Shown here: positions 1 to 9,244 of the stretch, one piece after another
Layout: each line of letters opens with the position of its first letter
How positions within the stretch are numbered: the first letter of the stretch is position 1
Assembly: GCA_023251875.1 (NCBI GenBank)
Contig: JAHEXY010000007.1
Coordinates: 272,105 to 336,104, forward strand
Direction of reading: 5' to 3'
Origin: Bacteroidota bacterium
Lineage (GTDB): Bacteria > Bacteroidota > Bacteroidia > JAHEXY01
DNA length: 64,000 nt
Position numbers and translations under genes: made by a program
Notes under the pieces: generated by a model
Seen by the model: only the letters and a program-made list of their open reading frames with translations
Databases searched by the model: none
Told to the model about the DNA's origin: nothing

Positions 1-625
1 AACGTTCTCCAATAAGAATGTTATGTTGTCTGCGCATGTAGTCTTCTATATCTGCCGTAAATTCATCTCCTGCTACACGAATAGATTTGTTACAAACAAT
101 CCCTCCTAATGCAATAACGGCAATTTCACTTGTACCGCCTCCAATGTCAATAATCATGTTTCCCATTGGTTCTTCCACATCAATGCCAATACCAATTGCA
201 GCAGCCATCGGCTCATGAATAAGATACACTTCTTTTGCCCCCGCATGTTCGGCAGAATCTTTTACAGCACGTTTTTCAACTTCTGTAATTCCGGAAGGGA
301 TACAAATTACCATGCGAAGCGGAGTAGAAAACATTCGCTTTTTTCCTCCCCAAATCATTTCAATCATTCCGCGAATCATGTGTTCTGCAGCTTGAAAGTC
401 GGCAATTACACCATCTTTAAGCGGGCGAATGGTTTTAATGTCTTCATGTGTTTTACCATGCATTTGCATGGCCTTTTTTCCAACAGCAATTACTTTGCCC
501 GTACTGCGTTGAATAGCAACAATAGAAGGTTCATCAACAACAACTTTATCATTATGTATAATAATTGTATTGGCAGTTCCTAAATCTATTGCAATTTCTT
601 GTGTAAATACGTCAAAAAGACCCAT
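1..625 (-). CDS. mreB: Rod-shape-determining protein MreB, 5' part only
   Basis: Actin-like ATPase that polymerises on the inner face of the cytoplasmic membrane and positions lateral peptidoglycan synthesis. Only the first 208 codons are in the window; the frame is still open at base 1, so the C-terminal third is outside. The ATG at 623-625 is followed by the family N-terminus (MGLFDVFTQEIAIDLG), with the phosphate-1 loop DLGTANT at residues 14-20 and the phosphate-2 loop DIGGGTSE at 160-167. In this phylum mreB usually heads an mreBC cell-shape operon; those genes would lie beyond the left edge. The 249 bases upstream (626-874) hold no gene, only a 7-bp A/T hairpin at 658-675, a near-palindrome at 740-765 (8-base arms, one mismatch) and the hipBA promoter. 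Confidence 0.96.
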   Translation of the reverse strand, partial: MGLFDVFTQEIAIDLGTANTIIIHNDKVVVDEPSIVAIQRSTGKVIAVGKKAMQMHGKTHEDIKTIRPLKDGVIADFQAAEHMIRGMIEMIWGGKKRMFSTPLRMVICIPSGITEVEKRAVKDSAEHAGAKEVYLIHEPMAAAIGIGIDVEEPMGNMIIDIGGGTSEIAVIALGGIVCNKSIRVAGDEFTADIEDYMRRQHNILIGER

Positions 626-844
626 ATATCAGTTCAAGGTTTTAAAGTTCAAGGTTCAAAGTTTTTTTAAACTTTAAACACTTTGAATTTACGGTCTTTT
701 ACGCAATAGAAGATTTTTAATTTATTTTTTTTATTAACAAACGATTGTTATTGCTGACAGTCGTTAAACTATCGTGATCCGGATTGATTCGATTTACTAA
801 AACAATGTTAGTTTATAAATGTTTCTTATTATCAACAAATAAGT

Positions 845-852
845 TATATTTG
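845..852 (+). promoter_or_regulatory. -7 box (TAnnTTTG) of the hipBA operon
   Basis: TATATTTG matches the Bacteroidota sigma-A -7 consensus TAnnTTTG and ends 22 bases before the hipB ATG, giving a very short leader. An ATCCGGAT palindrome at 777-784 and the near-palindrome at 740-765 lie upstream and could be operator half-sites for HipB; that is a guess. Confidence 0.6.
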
Positions 853-874
853 AATATATTAATCAACAATTATT

Positions 875-1171
875 ATGCGTAGTAAGAAACAAATACTTTT
901 TCCGAAGTACCAACAAATACTTGAACAATTGGGAGAAAATATCAAATTAGCCAGAAAGAGAAGACGGTTAACAACTATTCAGGTTGCTGAGCGTGCGGGA
1001 ATCAATAGAACCACCCTGTATCAAATTGAAAAAGGAAATTCACGGGTATCGATAGGGGGGTATTTTAACGTACTTAGAGTATTGGGACTACAAAATGATT
1101 TTACAAGACTTGCAGCTGACGATGAGTTTGGAAGAAAATTACAAGATCTACAACTCTTAAACGCTAAATAA
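875..1171 (+). CDS. hipB: HipB-like XRE-family antitoxin/repressor
   Basis: Small DNA-binding antitoxin expected to bind the downstream HipA kinase and repress the shared promoter. The 98-residue protein contains one lambda-repressor-type helix-turn-helix (about residues 19-72: GENIKLARKRRRLTTIQVAE, then INRTTLYQIEKG). HipB proteins are usually 70-100 residues, so it is full length. The stop at 1169-1171 is separated from the hipA ATG by a single base, so translation is almost certainly coupled. The start ATG lies just behind a TAnnTTTG promoter. It is recognised by fold and by its partner; HTH proteins of this size are otherwise not diagnostic. Confidence 0.88.
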   Translation: MRSKKQILFPKYQQILEQLGENIKLARKRRRLTTIQVAERAGINRTTLYQIEKGNSRVSIGGYFNVLRVLGLQNDFTRLAADDEFGRKLQDLQLLNAK

Positions 1172-1172
1172 A

Positions 1173-2423
1173 ATGGCAGGTTCAAAAACAGATATATGGG
1201 TATATGCGCATTGGCTTGGAATGTCGAAACCAAAATGCATTGGTATTTTATCTGCGCACCAAAGTAAAGGGAAAAAGATATTTGGTTTTGAATACGATGC
1301 TACTTGGCTTGCATCTGAAGAACAATTTATTTTTGATCCGGATATTGAATGGTATTCCGGTCCTCAATTTCCGAATGCGAAAGAAAACTTTGGAATATTT
1401 TTAGATTCAATGCCCGATACCTGGGGGCGTACATTAATGAAGAGAAGAGCGGCTCAAAAAGCAAAAGATGAAAATAAACCACTACCTACTTTATTGGATG
1501 TAGATTTTTTACTTGGCGTTTATGACGAAAGTAGAATGGGTGCATTGCGATTTAAATTGGATCCGAATGGCCCTTTTTTAGATAACGATTCCCGTTATCC
1601 AACGCCCCATTGGGCTTCAATTAGAGATTTGCAACACGGCATTAATGTAATTGAATCGAACAAAGATACTGTAGAGGCCAGAAAATGGCTTACTATATTA
1701 ATAGCTCCCGGATCTTCATTAGGAGGGGCAAGGCCTAAAGCAAATATACTTGATGAGTATGGCCATCCTTGGATTGCCAAATTTCCTTCAAAGAATGATA
1801 CTATAGACAAAGCTGCATGGGAAATGTTGGCTTATCTCTTAGCAATTGATTCCGGTATAGAAATGGCAGCATGTAAAATTCAAAAAATTGCAGGAAAGCA
1901 TCATACTTTTTTTACCAAACGATTTGATAGAACAAAAAAAGAAAGAATACATTTTGCATCGGCAATGACAATGACCAGAAATAATGAAGATAGCATCAAA
2001 GACAAACCGGCAAGCTATCTTGATTTAGCCGAGTTTATACAATTTTCAGGATCACAAAACACAAAAGATTTACATCAATTATGGAAACGCATTATTTTTA
2101 ACATTGCTGTTTCTAATACGGATGATCATTTAAGAAATCATGGCTTTGTTTTACAGCAAACAGGATGGAAATTATCTCCCGCCTATGATGTTAATCCCTC
2201 AATTGATAAAGGCGGCTTAGCATTAAATATTAATGCAATCGACAACGCATTAGATTTTGAATTAGCCAAAAGTGTTGGAGAATACTTTATGCTCACTCAT
2301 TTGCAAATGGAAAAAACAATTAAAGAAGTAAAATCATCCGTAAAAAACTGGAGAAAAATAGCCGCTAAAATTGGGATTTCAAAATCAGAACAAAAATTAA
2401 TGGAAACTGCGTTTCGGTTTTAG
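1173..2423 (+). CDS. hipA: HipA-like serine/threonine kinase toxin
   Basis: Type II toxin of the HipA family. The E. coli member phosphorylates glutamyl-tRNA synthetase and so induces growth arrest; the target here is unknown. The 416-residue protein has the HipA N-terminal domain (about 1-135) and the HipA-C kinase domain (about 155-400). Visible kinase elements are the flexible Gly-rich/Ser loop SSLGGARPKANI near 180, the ATP-binding Lys in WIAKFPS near 198, the catalytic segment NTDDHLRNHGF near 318 and the metal-binding Asp in SPAYDVNPS near 340. All key residues appear present, so the toxin looks intact. It follows hipB after one base. A palindromic repeat lies just after the stop. Confidence 0.92.
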   Translation: MAGSKTDIWVYAHWLGMSKPKCIGILSAHQSKGKKIFGFEYDATWLASEEQFIFDPDIEWYSGPQFPNAKENFGIFLDSMPDTWGRTLMKRRAAQKAKDENKPLPTLLDVDFLLGVYDESRMGALRFKLDPNGPFLDNDSRYPTPHWASIRDLQHGINVIESNKDTVEARKWLTILIAPGSSLGGARPKANILDEYGHPWIAKFPSKNDTIDKAAWEMLAYLLAIDSGIEMAACKIQKIAGKHHTFFTKRFDRTKKERIHFASAMTMTRNNEDSIKDKPASYLDLAEFIQFSGSQNTKDLHQLWKRIIFNIAVSNTDDHLRNHGFVLQQTGWKLSPAYDVNPSIDKGGLALNINAIDNALDFELAKSVGEYFMLTHLQMEKTIKEVKSSVKNWRKIAAKIGISKSEQKLMETAFRF

Positions 2424-2455
2424 TGGCAATTGGATTTTTTACGCCCTCACCCCTG

Positions 2456-2481
2456 CCCCCTCTCCCTCAGGAGAGGGGAGC
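2456..2481. repeat. Short palindromic repeat (CCCTCTCC core)
   Basis: Hairpin with arms of about 11 bases (GCCCCCTCTCC and GGAGAGGGGAGC) in the hipA-purH convergent spacer. It belongs to the same family as the copies at 14361-14394, 15821-15854, 55003-55090 and 56629-56714. It could also act as a terminator for hipA, but there is no clear T-run. Confidence 0.6.
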
Positions 2482-2572
2482 TTACACACAAGCTAGGATA
2501 ATATATTTTTAAAAAGTACAGTAGTAAACATCAAAAAAACCTACCATTAAATTGCTTAAACTAAAAAGTACC

Positions 2573-2606
2573 ATCCCCCGCCCCTTCGGGGAGGGTTGGG
2601 GAGGGG
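2573..2606. repeat. GC-rich palindromic repeat abutting the purH stop
   Basis: CCCCCGCCCC, TTC, then GGGGAGGGTTGGGGAGGGG directly touches the purH stop codon (2607-2609). The GC-rich core stands out sharply from the AT-rich surroundings and resembles the copy at 28079-28137. It probably folds in the purH mRNA 3' end; whether it terminates transcription is unclear. Confidence 0.6.
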
Positions 2607-4133
2607 TCAATGCTTAAAATGCCTTACCCCTGTTACCACCATGGCAACATTATTTTTGTTACAGTAGTCAATAGAGTCTTGGTCTTTGATAGAGCCTCCG
2701 GGTTGTATCACAGCTGTGATACCCGCTTTATGTGCAATTTCAACACAATCTGGAAAAGGAAAAAATGCATCAGATGCCATTACTGCACCGTTGATATCAA
2801 AGCCAAAGTTCTTTGCTTTTTCTATGGCTTGTTTTAGGGCATCAACCCTTGATGTTTGACCCGTTCCGCTTGCTAAGAGCTGTTTATTTTTTACAAAAAT
2901 AATAGCATTAGATTTTGTATGCTTCACTAAAATATTTGCAAATGCCAGGTCAGAAAATTCTAAATCACTTGGAGTTTTTTGTGTTACCACTTTCATGTTT
3001 TCTTTTTTCTCAACGCTCATATCTCTGTCTTGTTCCAGCACACCATTTAATATGGTTCTGATTTGTTTGGCAGGTAAAACACTTGGAGTATGCAACAAAA
3101 TCATTCGGTTTTTCTTTTGCTTTAATACTTGCAAAGCTTCATCGGTAAAAGCAGGAGCAATTACTATTTCAAAAAATATTTTATCTATTTCTTTTGCTGC
3201 GGCTTCATCAATTTTTGCATTTGAAATTATTACGCCCCCAAAAGCGGAAATAGGATCTGCTGCTAATGCGGCATTCCAAGCATCTGCAACTGTTTTACGA
3301 GAAGCAATTCCACAGGCATTGTTGTGTTTTAAAATGGCCAAGGTAGTTTCTGTAAAATCGCCAATAAGCGAAATGGCAGCATCAACATCTAACAAATTGT
3401 TATACGATAATTCTTTGCCATGAATTTGCTTGAGAAGCTTTTCTAAGTCACCATAAAACACTCCTTTTTGGTGTGGATTTTCGCCATAACGCAAAACCTT
3501 TTTTTGTTGAATGCTTTCTTTTAATGAACCTTCAGCCGATCCTAAAAAATAATTGTAAATAGCACCATCATAATGTGAACTAACATCAAATGCTTGCTTA
3601 GCCAAGTATTTTCTATCTTCAATGGATGAATGTCCGTTTTTTTCTTCTAATAATTTTAATAAAAAAGCATATTCATTTTGCGAAGGCACAACAATAACAT
3701 CTTTAAAATTTTTAGCGGCAGCTCTAATCAATGAAACCCCTCCAATATCTATTTTTTCAATGATTTCACTCTCGTTAGAGGTGTTGGCAACCGTTTCTTC
3801 AAAAGGATATAAATCAACCATTACAATATCAATTTCGGGAATTTGGTATTCCTCTATTTCTAAAATATCATTTTCATGCCCTCTCCTATTTAAAATTCCT
3901 CCAAATATTTTGGGATGTAATGTTTTTACTCTTCCTCCAAGAATAGAAGGATATGCAGTTAATGATTCTACTGGCGTTACGCTTATTCCTAAATTTTCTA
4001 TATACGACTGTGTTCCTCCGGTTGAGTATAATTTTATTCCCAATTGATTTAATTTTTTTATAATAGGCTCTAAACCTTCTTTAGAATAAACCGAAACAAG
4101 GGCGCTTTGGGCTTTTTTGAGATGAGTTGTCAT
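2607..4133 (-). CDS. purH: Bifunctional AICAR formyltransferase / IMP cyclohydrolase
   Basis: Catalyses the last two steps of de novo purine synthesis: formylation of AICAR with 10-formyltetrahydrofolate, then ring closure to IMP. The MGS-like IMP cyclohydrolase domain is at about 1-150 (STGGTQSYIENLG, GGRVKTLHPKIFGGIL) and the AICAR formyltransferase domain follows (RYGENPHQKG, LKHNNACGIA with the catalytic Lys-His pair, DPISAFGGVI, ASDAFFPFPD, and the C-terminal GGSIKDQDSI...GVRHFKH). I chose the ATG at 4131-4133 (508 residues, the normal family length, beginning MTTHLKKAQSALVSVYSKEG); the frame can be extended 19 codons to 4190 but that stretch is not family-like. Monocistronic and convergent with hipBA. 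Confidence 0.96.
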   Translation of the reverse strand: MTTHLKKAQSALVSVYSKEGLEPIIKKLNQLGIKLYSTGGTQSYIENLGISVTPVESLTAYPSILGGRVKTLHPKIFGGILNRRGHENDILEIEEYQIPEIDIVMVDLYPFEETVANTSNESEIIEKIDIGGVSLIRAAAKNFKDVIVVPSQNEYAFLLKLLEEKNGHSSIEDRKYLAKQAFDVSSHYDGAIYNYFLGSAEGSLKESIQQKKVLRYGENPHQKGVFYGDLEKLLKQIHGKELSYNNLLDVDAAISLIGDFTETTLAILKHNNACGIASRKTVADAWNAALAADPISAFGGVIISNAKIDEAAAKEIDKIFFEIVIAPAFTDEALQVLKQKKNRMILLHTPSVLPAKQIRTILNGVLEQDRDMSVEKKENMKVVTQKTPSDLEFSDLAFANILVKHTKSNAIIFVKNKQLLASGTGQTSRVDALKQAIEKAKNFGFDINGAVMASDAFFPFPDCVEIAHKAGITAVIQPGGSIKDQDSIDYCNKNNVAMVVTGVRHFKH

Positions 4134-4223
4134 GAAGCTGAATTTTGATGCAAGTTTACTAAAAAAAGCCCCCTTAAAGGCAGTAATCATTTTCTTTTTT
4201 TCAACAAAGAAATAATAGATTGA

Positions 4224-4249
4224 AACCTTTTCAAAAAAAAGGAGTATAA
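4224..4249 (+). promoter_or_regulatory. Leader element shared by the two tandem propeller genes
   Basis: AACCTTTTC, an A-tract and GGAGTATAA lie just before the ATG at 4256; the same order (AACCTTTTCCC, A-tract, GGAGTATAA) occurs at 6725-6750 ahead of the second paralogue. GGAG could serve as a ribosome binding site for the first gene (7 bases before the start codon is AT-rich spacer). Conservation of an untranslated block suggests the tandem duplication included the leader or that it is a shared regulatory site. Confidence 0.5.
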
Positions 4250-4255
4250 AGCATT

Positions 4256-6706
4256 ATGCAAACAAGAAACTACTTATTATTTTTTTTTATCGTCAGCCTT
4301 TCTCTTAGTCGTATTATGGCTCAGCAATGCGATTCCATTTCAAAAAATGTTGAAAATTTAGGAATATACGGTGGCCATGCAGATGATCTAGCTTTTTCTA
4401 AAAGCGGGCGATTATTTTCTGCCATGCCAACAGCCTCATCCGTATTTATCTCAGACGATACGGCTAAAACTTGGTACCAAGCGTTTTCTGTTGATTCGCT
4501 AGAATTTGCATGTGGCACCAGGGGCTGGGGCGGTAGAGGCGAAAAAATATTTACAAATAGCAAAAAGTGGGTAGCTGCTTGTACCATTGAAGCGAGTGGA
4601 AATTTATCGGCAGCAGTAATTAGCTACTCAAACGGAGATACCAATACTTGGCATACTGCAGTTGATGAATATTTAATGGATCAGTTGGGCTATTCCGTTT
4701 CTACTGTAAAGGGAATATACCTTACAGATTATTTTCTTTATGTACATACAAAATCGGGTTATATTATTCGTGTTGATAGTACTTCTGTAGATACAGCATC
4801 AATTATTAGTATTGGAAGTATTGCAGGTATTGATACTGCCACGTATAAAATTACATCCATTGCGGTTGCTAATTCTGCAAGTGGCTATCCTTTTTATGTT
4901 GTGATTGATTCATCGGAAAATATCTATGGTCAAATCTATAAATATGATGGAGTAACTTTTTCTAAGATTTATCTCGCATCAGGATCAAGGGTAAAAACTG
5001 TATTTACTCATTCGGGGCAAACAACCGGAGATACCCTTTTTGTTGATGGATATAAATCTAATGGCAATCATAAATTCTTTCGATCTCTTGATGGAGGCCT
5101 AAATTGGGCTGATATTTCACTCAATCCTTCATCAACACCTAATTTAATGAATGCTACTTATTCTGATGACTGGGTAAGTGAATTGCCACAAAGTAAGGGA
5201 TTAATTCTTTCAACAGAATCAAGCGGATACTCATCTTTTGATTTAGGAAATACATGGGTGCAATCGACAGCCCTTACCAGTTCAGGAAACGGATCCACTG
5301 CCATTGCTTTTGCAACAAGCGATACAAGTATCGTTATTGGATCGAGCACTTCAGGCTCTTATGTGAGCATAAATGGTAGGCTAGGTAATTTTAAAAAAAC
5401 AATTTGTGATGGCCTTGCAAGTATTGCTATTTTTGATATTGAACGAAATAAGAATAAAACCATGTTTTATTTGGCTACAGAAGCGGGTTTAGCCTACACT
5501 ACAAAATACAATGATACTACTATTGTGGGCCAAGCCAAATGGAATGCTCCCTATGGTGAATTTCCAATAACCGGAACAGATCTTTTTGGCGGTATTCAAG
5601 CAGTAGCCATAGATCCGGAAGATTCTTTACACGTGGTTGCAGCTTATCAGAAGGGTTTATGTGTAACGCATACCGGTAATGGAGGGTTTACTTCGGTACA
5701 GCCAACATCTTATTATGGAGGTAGATCTAAAGATGTAAAATTTGTTACCCCTTCAATCTTATTAGTTGTTACAGGCGGCAACGATTCTGAAAATAGTGTT
5801 GCTAATTTTGGGGAAATATGGCGTTCTGCAGATGGAGGAGATTCATGGAACATTGTTTCTCCTACAAATTTTGGTGGTGGCAATACAATTGCAGTTGGCT
5901 ATGGAAAAGATACGGTTATATATATTGGAACAGGCTTAGAGAACACAGAAAAAGGAGAATTGTATAAATCAACTGATTGGGGAATTACTTGGACAAAAAT
6001 TAATGATGGACCACATGATCAATTTAATGCTTCTGTAACAGGATTAACCATTAATGAAATTGATATTGATGCAAGAGGAACAGATACACTATATATGGTA
6101 GCAGGAGAAGACAGTAATTGTGCATTTGTAAGATCATATGATGGCGGTTTGAGCTATCAATATATTGATGCAAATGTTGCGGTAGATGACAGGGTAAATT
6201 TCTTTTCAGTTGAAATGGACCAAAATAAGCCCGATAGCTTTGTTTACGTTGCGAACGGAAAATATTTGTATTTATATTCCCCAATTTTAGATACAATAAC
6301 AACATTATATTCGGGTTTTCCGGGAGATATTATTCGAGATATTGCCTTAGGTTCAATTTTAGTTGGCTCAACAACAGGTTTTTATACTTTTCATCCGGCT
6401 TATGAAGATATTGTAACCGCTATACCGTATACAAACAATAACGATAATATTTTATTGAATATTTATCCTAATCCAATTACCCAAGGGGCTTCTATTAGAG
6501 TAGAGGGTTTTACATCACATTTCCCAATAAAAATTACTTTATTTGATTTAATGGGAAGAAATATACAAAACGTTTTTGATACGGTTTATGGTAATGGAGA
6601 TATCATAAATTTTGATGCATCAAATCTGTCAAATGGAATTTATTATTTGCAAATCAATACCTTCCAATCTACAATTACTAAAAAAATTATTATTGCTAAA
6701 ATGTAG
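4256..6706 (+). CDS. Secreted Asp-box beta-propeller protein with type IX sorting tail (copy 1)
   Basis: Predicted cell-surface or secreted protein of unknown role. The 816-residue product starts with a signal peptide (hydrophobic core about residues 6-18, likely cleaved after MAQ at 21-23). It then has a long beta-propeller-like region with Asp-box motifs (SLDGGLNW, SADGGDSW, STDWGITW, SYDGGLSY) as in sialidase/Vps10-type propellers. The last about 75 residues are a type A T9SS C-terminal sorting domain (YPNPITQGASIRVEG, ISNLSNG-like SNLSNGIYYLQI, KKIIIAKM). The T9SS tail directs export through the outer membrane and usually anchoring to A-LPS. No catalytic motif is visible. A paralogue of similar length and order follows immediately, so the pair arose by tandem duplication. 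Confidence 0.85.
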   Translation: MQTRNYLLFFFIVSLSLSRIMAQQCDSISKNVENLGIYGGHADDLAFSKSGRLFSAMPTASSVFISDDTAKTWYQAFSVDSLEFACGTRGWGGRGEKIFTNSKKWVAACTIEASGNLSAAVISYSNGDTNTWHTAVDEYLMDQLGYSVSTVKGIYLTDYFLYVHTKSGYIIRVDSTSVDTASIISIGSIAGIDTATYKITSIAVANSASGYPFYVVIDSSENIYGQIYKYDGVTFSKIYLASGSRVKTVFTHSGQTTGDTLFVDGYKSNGNHKFFRSLDGGLNWADISLNPSSTPNLMNATYSDDWVSELPQSKGLILSTESSGYSSFDLGNTWVQSTALTSSGNGSTAIAFATSDTSIVIGSSTSGSYVSINGRLGNFKKTICDGLASIAIFDIERNKNKTMFYLATEAGLAYTTKYNDTTIVGQAKWNAPYGEFPITGTDLFGGIQAVAIDPEDSLHVVAAYQKGLCVTHTGNGGFTSVQPTSYYGGRSKDVKFVTPSILLVVTGGNDSENSVANFGEIWRSADGGDSWNIVSPTNFGGGNTIAVGYGKDTVIYIGTGLENTEKGELYKSTDWGITWTKINDGPHDQFNASVTGLTINEIDIDARGTDTLYMVAGEDSNCAFVRSYDGGLSYQYIDANVAVDDRVNFFSVEMDQNKPDSFVYVANGKYLYLYSPILDTITTLYSGFPGDIIRDIALGSILVGSTTGFYTFHPAYEDIVTAIPYTNNNDNILLNIYPNPITQGASIRVEGFTSHFPIKITLFDLMGRNIQNVFDTVYGNGDIINFDASNLSNGIYYLQINTFQSTITKKIIIAKM

Positions 6707-6771
6707 TTTTTTTCTAAAAAACGTAACCTTTTCCCAAAAAAGGAGTATAAGGATACAAAGCCTAAGAATTG

Positions 6772-9240
6772 ATGTTTTGTAATTACTATTTAAGGTGGGG
6801 TGTTTTAACTTTAATCAATGTTTTGATTTTAAATAGACCTCTATTTTCTCAAACATGCGACACCCTTACCAACAATACTACTAACCTTGGTATTTATGGT
6901 GGGTTGGCAACAGATCTTACCTTTTTAAATACTGGTAGATTATTTGCCACTTCTGCCGAACCTGCTTCATTATTTATTTCTGATGATACGACAAAAACTT
7001 TTTATCGTGCATTCCCAAATGATTCTATGATTTATGAATGTGGACAAAGAGGCTGGGGAGGAGGAGGAATGTGTACACGGGCTAATGCCAAAGGTTGGGT
7101 GGCAACTTATACACAAGAAACAGGAGGCTATCTGTCGGCAATTGCGGTGAGCTTTCAAAATGGAGATACCGGTACGTGGAGAACCGCAGTTGACCCTTTT
7201 TTATTAAACCAAATGGGCTATGGAGAAGTTGTAGTAACAGGAATGAATATGTCTGATTACTACCTATACGGCTTACTAAATAATTATATTGTAAAAATAA
7301 ATGCTAGTGGTTTTGATAGTGCTGATGTTATTAATATTTATGATAGAATACTAGGCTTAGATTCTTTTGATTATGCAAGATGTATTACCATTGCAAATTC
7401 ATCATCAGGCTATCCGTTTTATGTAGTTATCGATTCTTCCGGTTCTTCGGTAAATGCTCCAATAGGAAAATTATATAAATATGACGGCACATCCTTTACT
7501 CAAATTTCAATTCCTTCAGGGCTTAGCGGTTTATCAAAAGTTTATACACATACCGGGCAAATTACAGGAGATACCTTATTTATTGTAGGACGTTCAACTG
7601 GATATAAACCTAAAATATACAGATCATTTGATGGCGGAACATCATGGACAAATATCTCTACCCTTCCGGGATCAGAAATAAGTGATGTAAATTATGCTCC
7701 ATTTTGGCAAACATTATTTCCTAAAAGCAATGGACTTCAATTAATCAACGACATAGGGCAAATATCTTGGGATTTAGGAACTTCTTGGCTTACAAGCAGC
7801 TCACTCCCGTCTAGTTCCGCTATTCCATTGCATTCTTTTACTTTATGTGTATCTCCAAATGATACGAATATGGTTATTGGCTCAAGCACGCCAGGGGTTT
7901 ATGTTAGTTCAAATGGAATTAGTGGCAGCTATGTAAAAAACGAGAACAATGGTTTGGAGGCTATTTTTGTTAAAAATATTGCTAGAAATAGTTCAGAAAG
8001 TATTTTTTATTTAGCTACACAATCGGGCATTGCCTATACAACTAAATATAAAGATACCACTGTTGCTTCTGAAGATAAATGGAAATATCCGTATGGAATG
8101 TTTCCCATAGATTCTACGGATATATTGAATGGAGTTTCGGGTATTGCAATAGACCCACAAGATTCATTACATGTAATTGCCGGGGTAACGGATGGTTTTC
8201 TTATTACAAAAACGGGACCAGATGGATTTAAACATTTAGTTATTCCTAATTATCAAAAAGGCGGTACAGAAACAAGAGACATTGCATTTGTGAATACAAA
8301 TATTGCTATTGCAATTACCGGGGCTGGGTTAAATTATTTTGTAGGCAATGGAGATATTTGGAGAACAGAAGATGGTGGTAATAGTTGGAAAAATGTTTCT
8401 CCTTCTAACTTTGGTGTGGGCAATACTGTTGCCGTTCAATATTTAGATACCGATACTATAATTTATGTAGGATCAGGCTTAAGGGATTTAGAAGATGGTC
8501 ATGTATGGAAATCAACTGATTTAGGCCTTAGTTGGGTTATTGTTAATGATGGGCCACACGCTTTTAGTGATTCTAGTTTTACTAATTTGCCCATACAAGA
8601 CATTGTAATACAAACTGATACTATTTACATATCAGCAGGATATAATGGAGAAGCATTAGTAATGTCAACCGATAAGGGTCTTACCTATAAATATTTAAAT
8701 ATCTCTTCAAATATTATTGAGGGATTAAAATGCATTGAAATTGATTTGCATAACCCCGACAGTATAGTATATTTATCCGCAGGAAAAAGTTTATATGAAT
8801 ATAATCCCGCTTTGGATACAACGACTTTATTATACACCGGTTTGCCCGGAGATATAATTTATGATTTGGCTATTGGCTCTATACTGGTAGGTACCACAAC
8901 TGGATTTTATGGTATTGATGGAGATAAAAACAGTGGAACAATTGTTTCTATTCCTAAAAATTTAAATAATAATTCAGCTGATATTACCTTGTCTCCTAAT
9001 CCTACATCCGGGAAATTAAACATTCTTGTTAATACAACATCTGTGAATTCTTCTATTGAATTAAGCTTAATAAATATTGAAGGACAAACAATACAAACTA
9101 TTTATAAAGGAAAATCTTCAAATACTGAAATGCATTTAGAATATAATACCTCTGTATTATCAAGTGGCATTTATTATTTGAAATTACTTTCTTCTGATAA
9201 AATTATATGCAAGAAAGTACTTGTGATTGATGGTAAATAA
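6772..9240 (+). CDS. Secreted Asp-box beta-propeller protein with type IX sorting tail (copy 2)
   Basis: Paralogue of the preceding gene along its whole length (shared TNLGIYGGLATDL-like start, ISDDTTKTFYRAF, RGWGGGG, GSSTPGVYVSSNG, GLPGDIIYDLAIGS). The signal peptide is about residues 1-28, ending before QTCDT. Asp-boxes include SFDGGTSW, TEDGGNSW, STDLGLSW and STDKGLTY. The C-terminal T9SS sorting domain begins near LSPNPTSGKLNIL and ends IICKKVLVIDGK. I start at the ATG at 6772; a TTG one codon upstream is also open. The stop at 9240 is only four bases from the 3' end of the convergent carbamoyltransferase gene, leaving little room for a terminator. Function unknown; propeller plus sorting tail suggests surface binding or sugar recognition. 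Confidence 0.85.
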   Translation: MFCNYYLRWGVLTLINVLILNRPLFSQTCDTLTNNTTNLGIYGGLATDLTFLNTGRLFATSAEPASLFISDDTTKTFYRAFPNDSMIYECGQRGWGGGGMCTRANAKGWVATYTQETGGYLSAIAVSFQNGDTGTWRTAVDPFLLNQMGYGEVVVTGMNMSDYYLYGLLNNYIVKINASGFDSADVINIYDRILGLDSFDYARCITIANSSSGYPFYVVIDSSGSSVNAPIGKLYKYDGTSFTQISIPSGLSGLSKVYTHTGQITGDTLFIVGRSTGYKPKIYRSFDGGTSWTNISTLPGSEISDVNYAPFWQTLFPKSNGLQLINDIGQISWDLGTSWLTSSSLPSSSAIPLHSFTLCVSPNDTNMVIGSSTPGVYVSSNGISGSYVKNENNGLEAIFVKNIARNSSESIFYLATQSGIAYTTKYKDTTVASEDKWKYPYGMFPIDSTDILNGVSGIAIDPQDSLHVIAGVTDGFLITKTGPDGFKHLVIPNYQKGGTETRDIAFVNTNIAIAITGAGLNYFVGNGDIWRTEDGGNSWKNVSPSNFGVGNTVAVQYLDTDTIIYVGSGLRDLEDGHVWKSTDLGLSWVIVNDGPHAFSDSSFTNLPIQDIVIQTDTIYISAGYNGEALVMSTDKGLTYKYLNISSNIIEGLKCIEIDLHNPDSIVYLSAGKSLYEYNPALDTTTLLYTGLPGDIIYDLAIGSILVGTTTGFYGIDGDKNSGTIVSIPKNLNNNSADITLSPNPTSGKLNILVNTTSVNSSIELSLINIEGQTIQTIYKGKSSNTEMHLEYNTSVLSSGIYYLKLLSSDKIICKKVLVIDGK

Positions 9241-9244
9241 AAAT

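Noticed and set aside
215..583. Plus-strand open frame of 122 codons over mreB
   Set aside because: Antisense shadow of the mreB coding frame, with no family features and no promoter.
4134..4190. 19-codon N-terminal extension of PurH
   Set aside because: The extension (AFKGAFFSKLASKFSF) is not part of the family; the ATG at 4133 gives the standard start and length.
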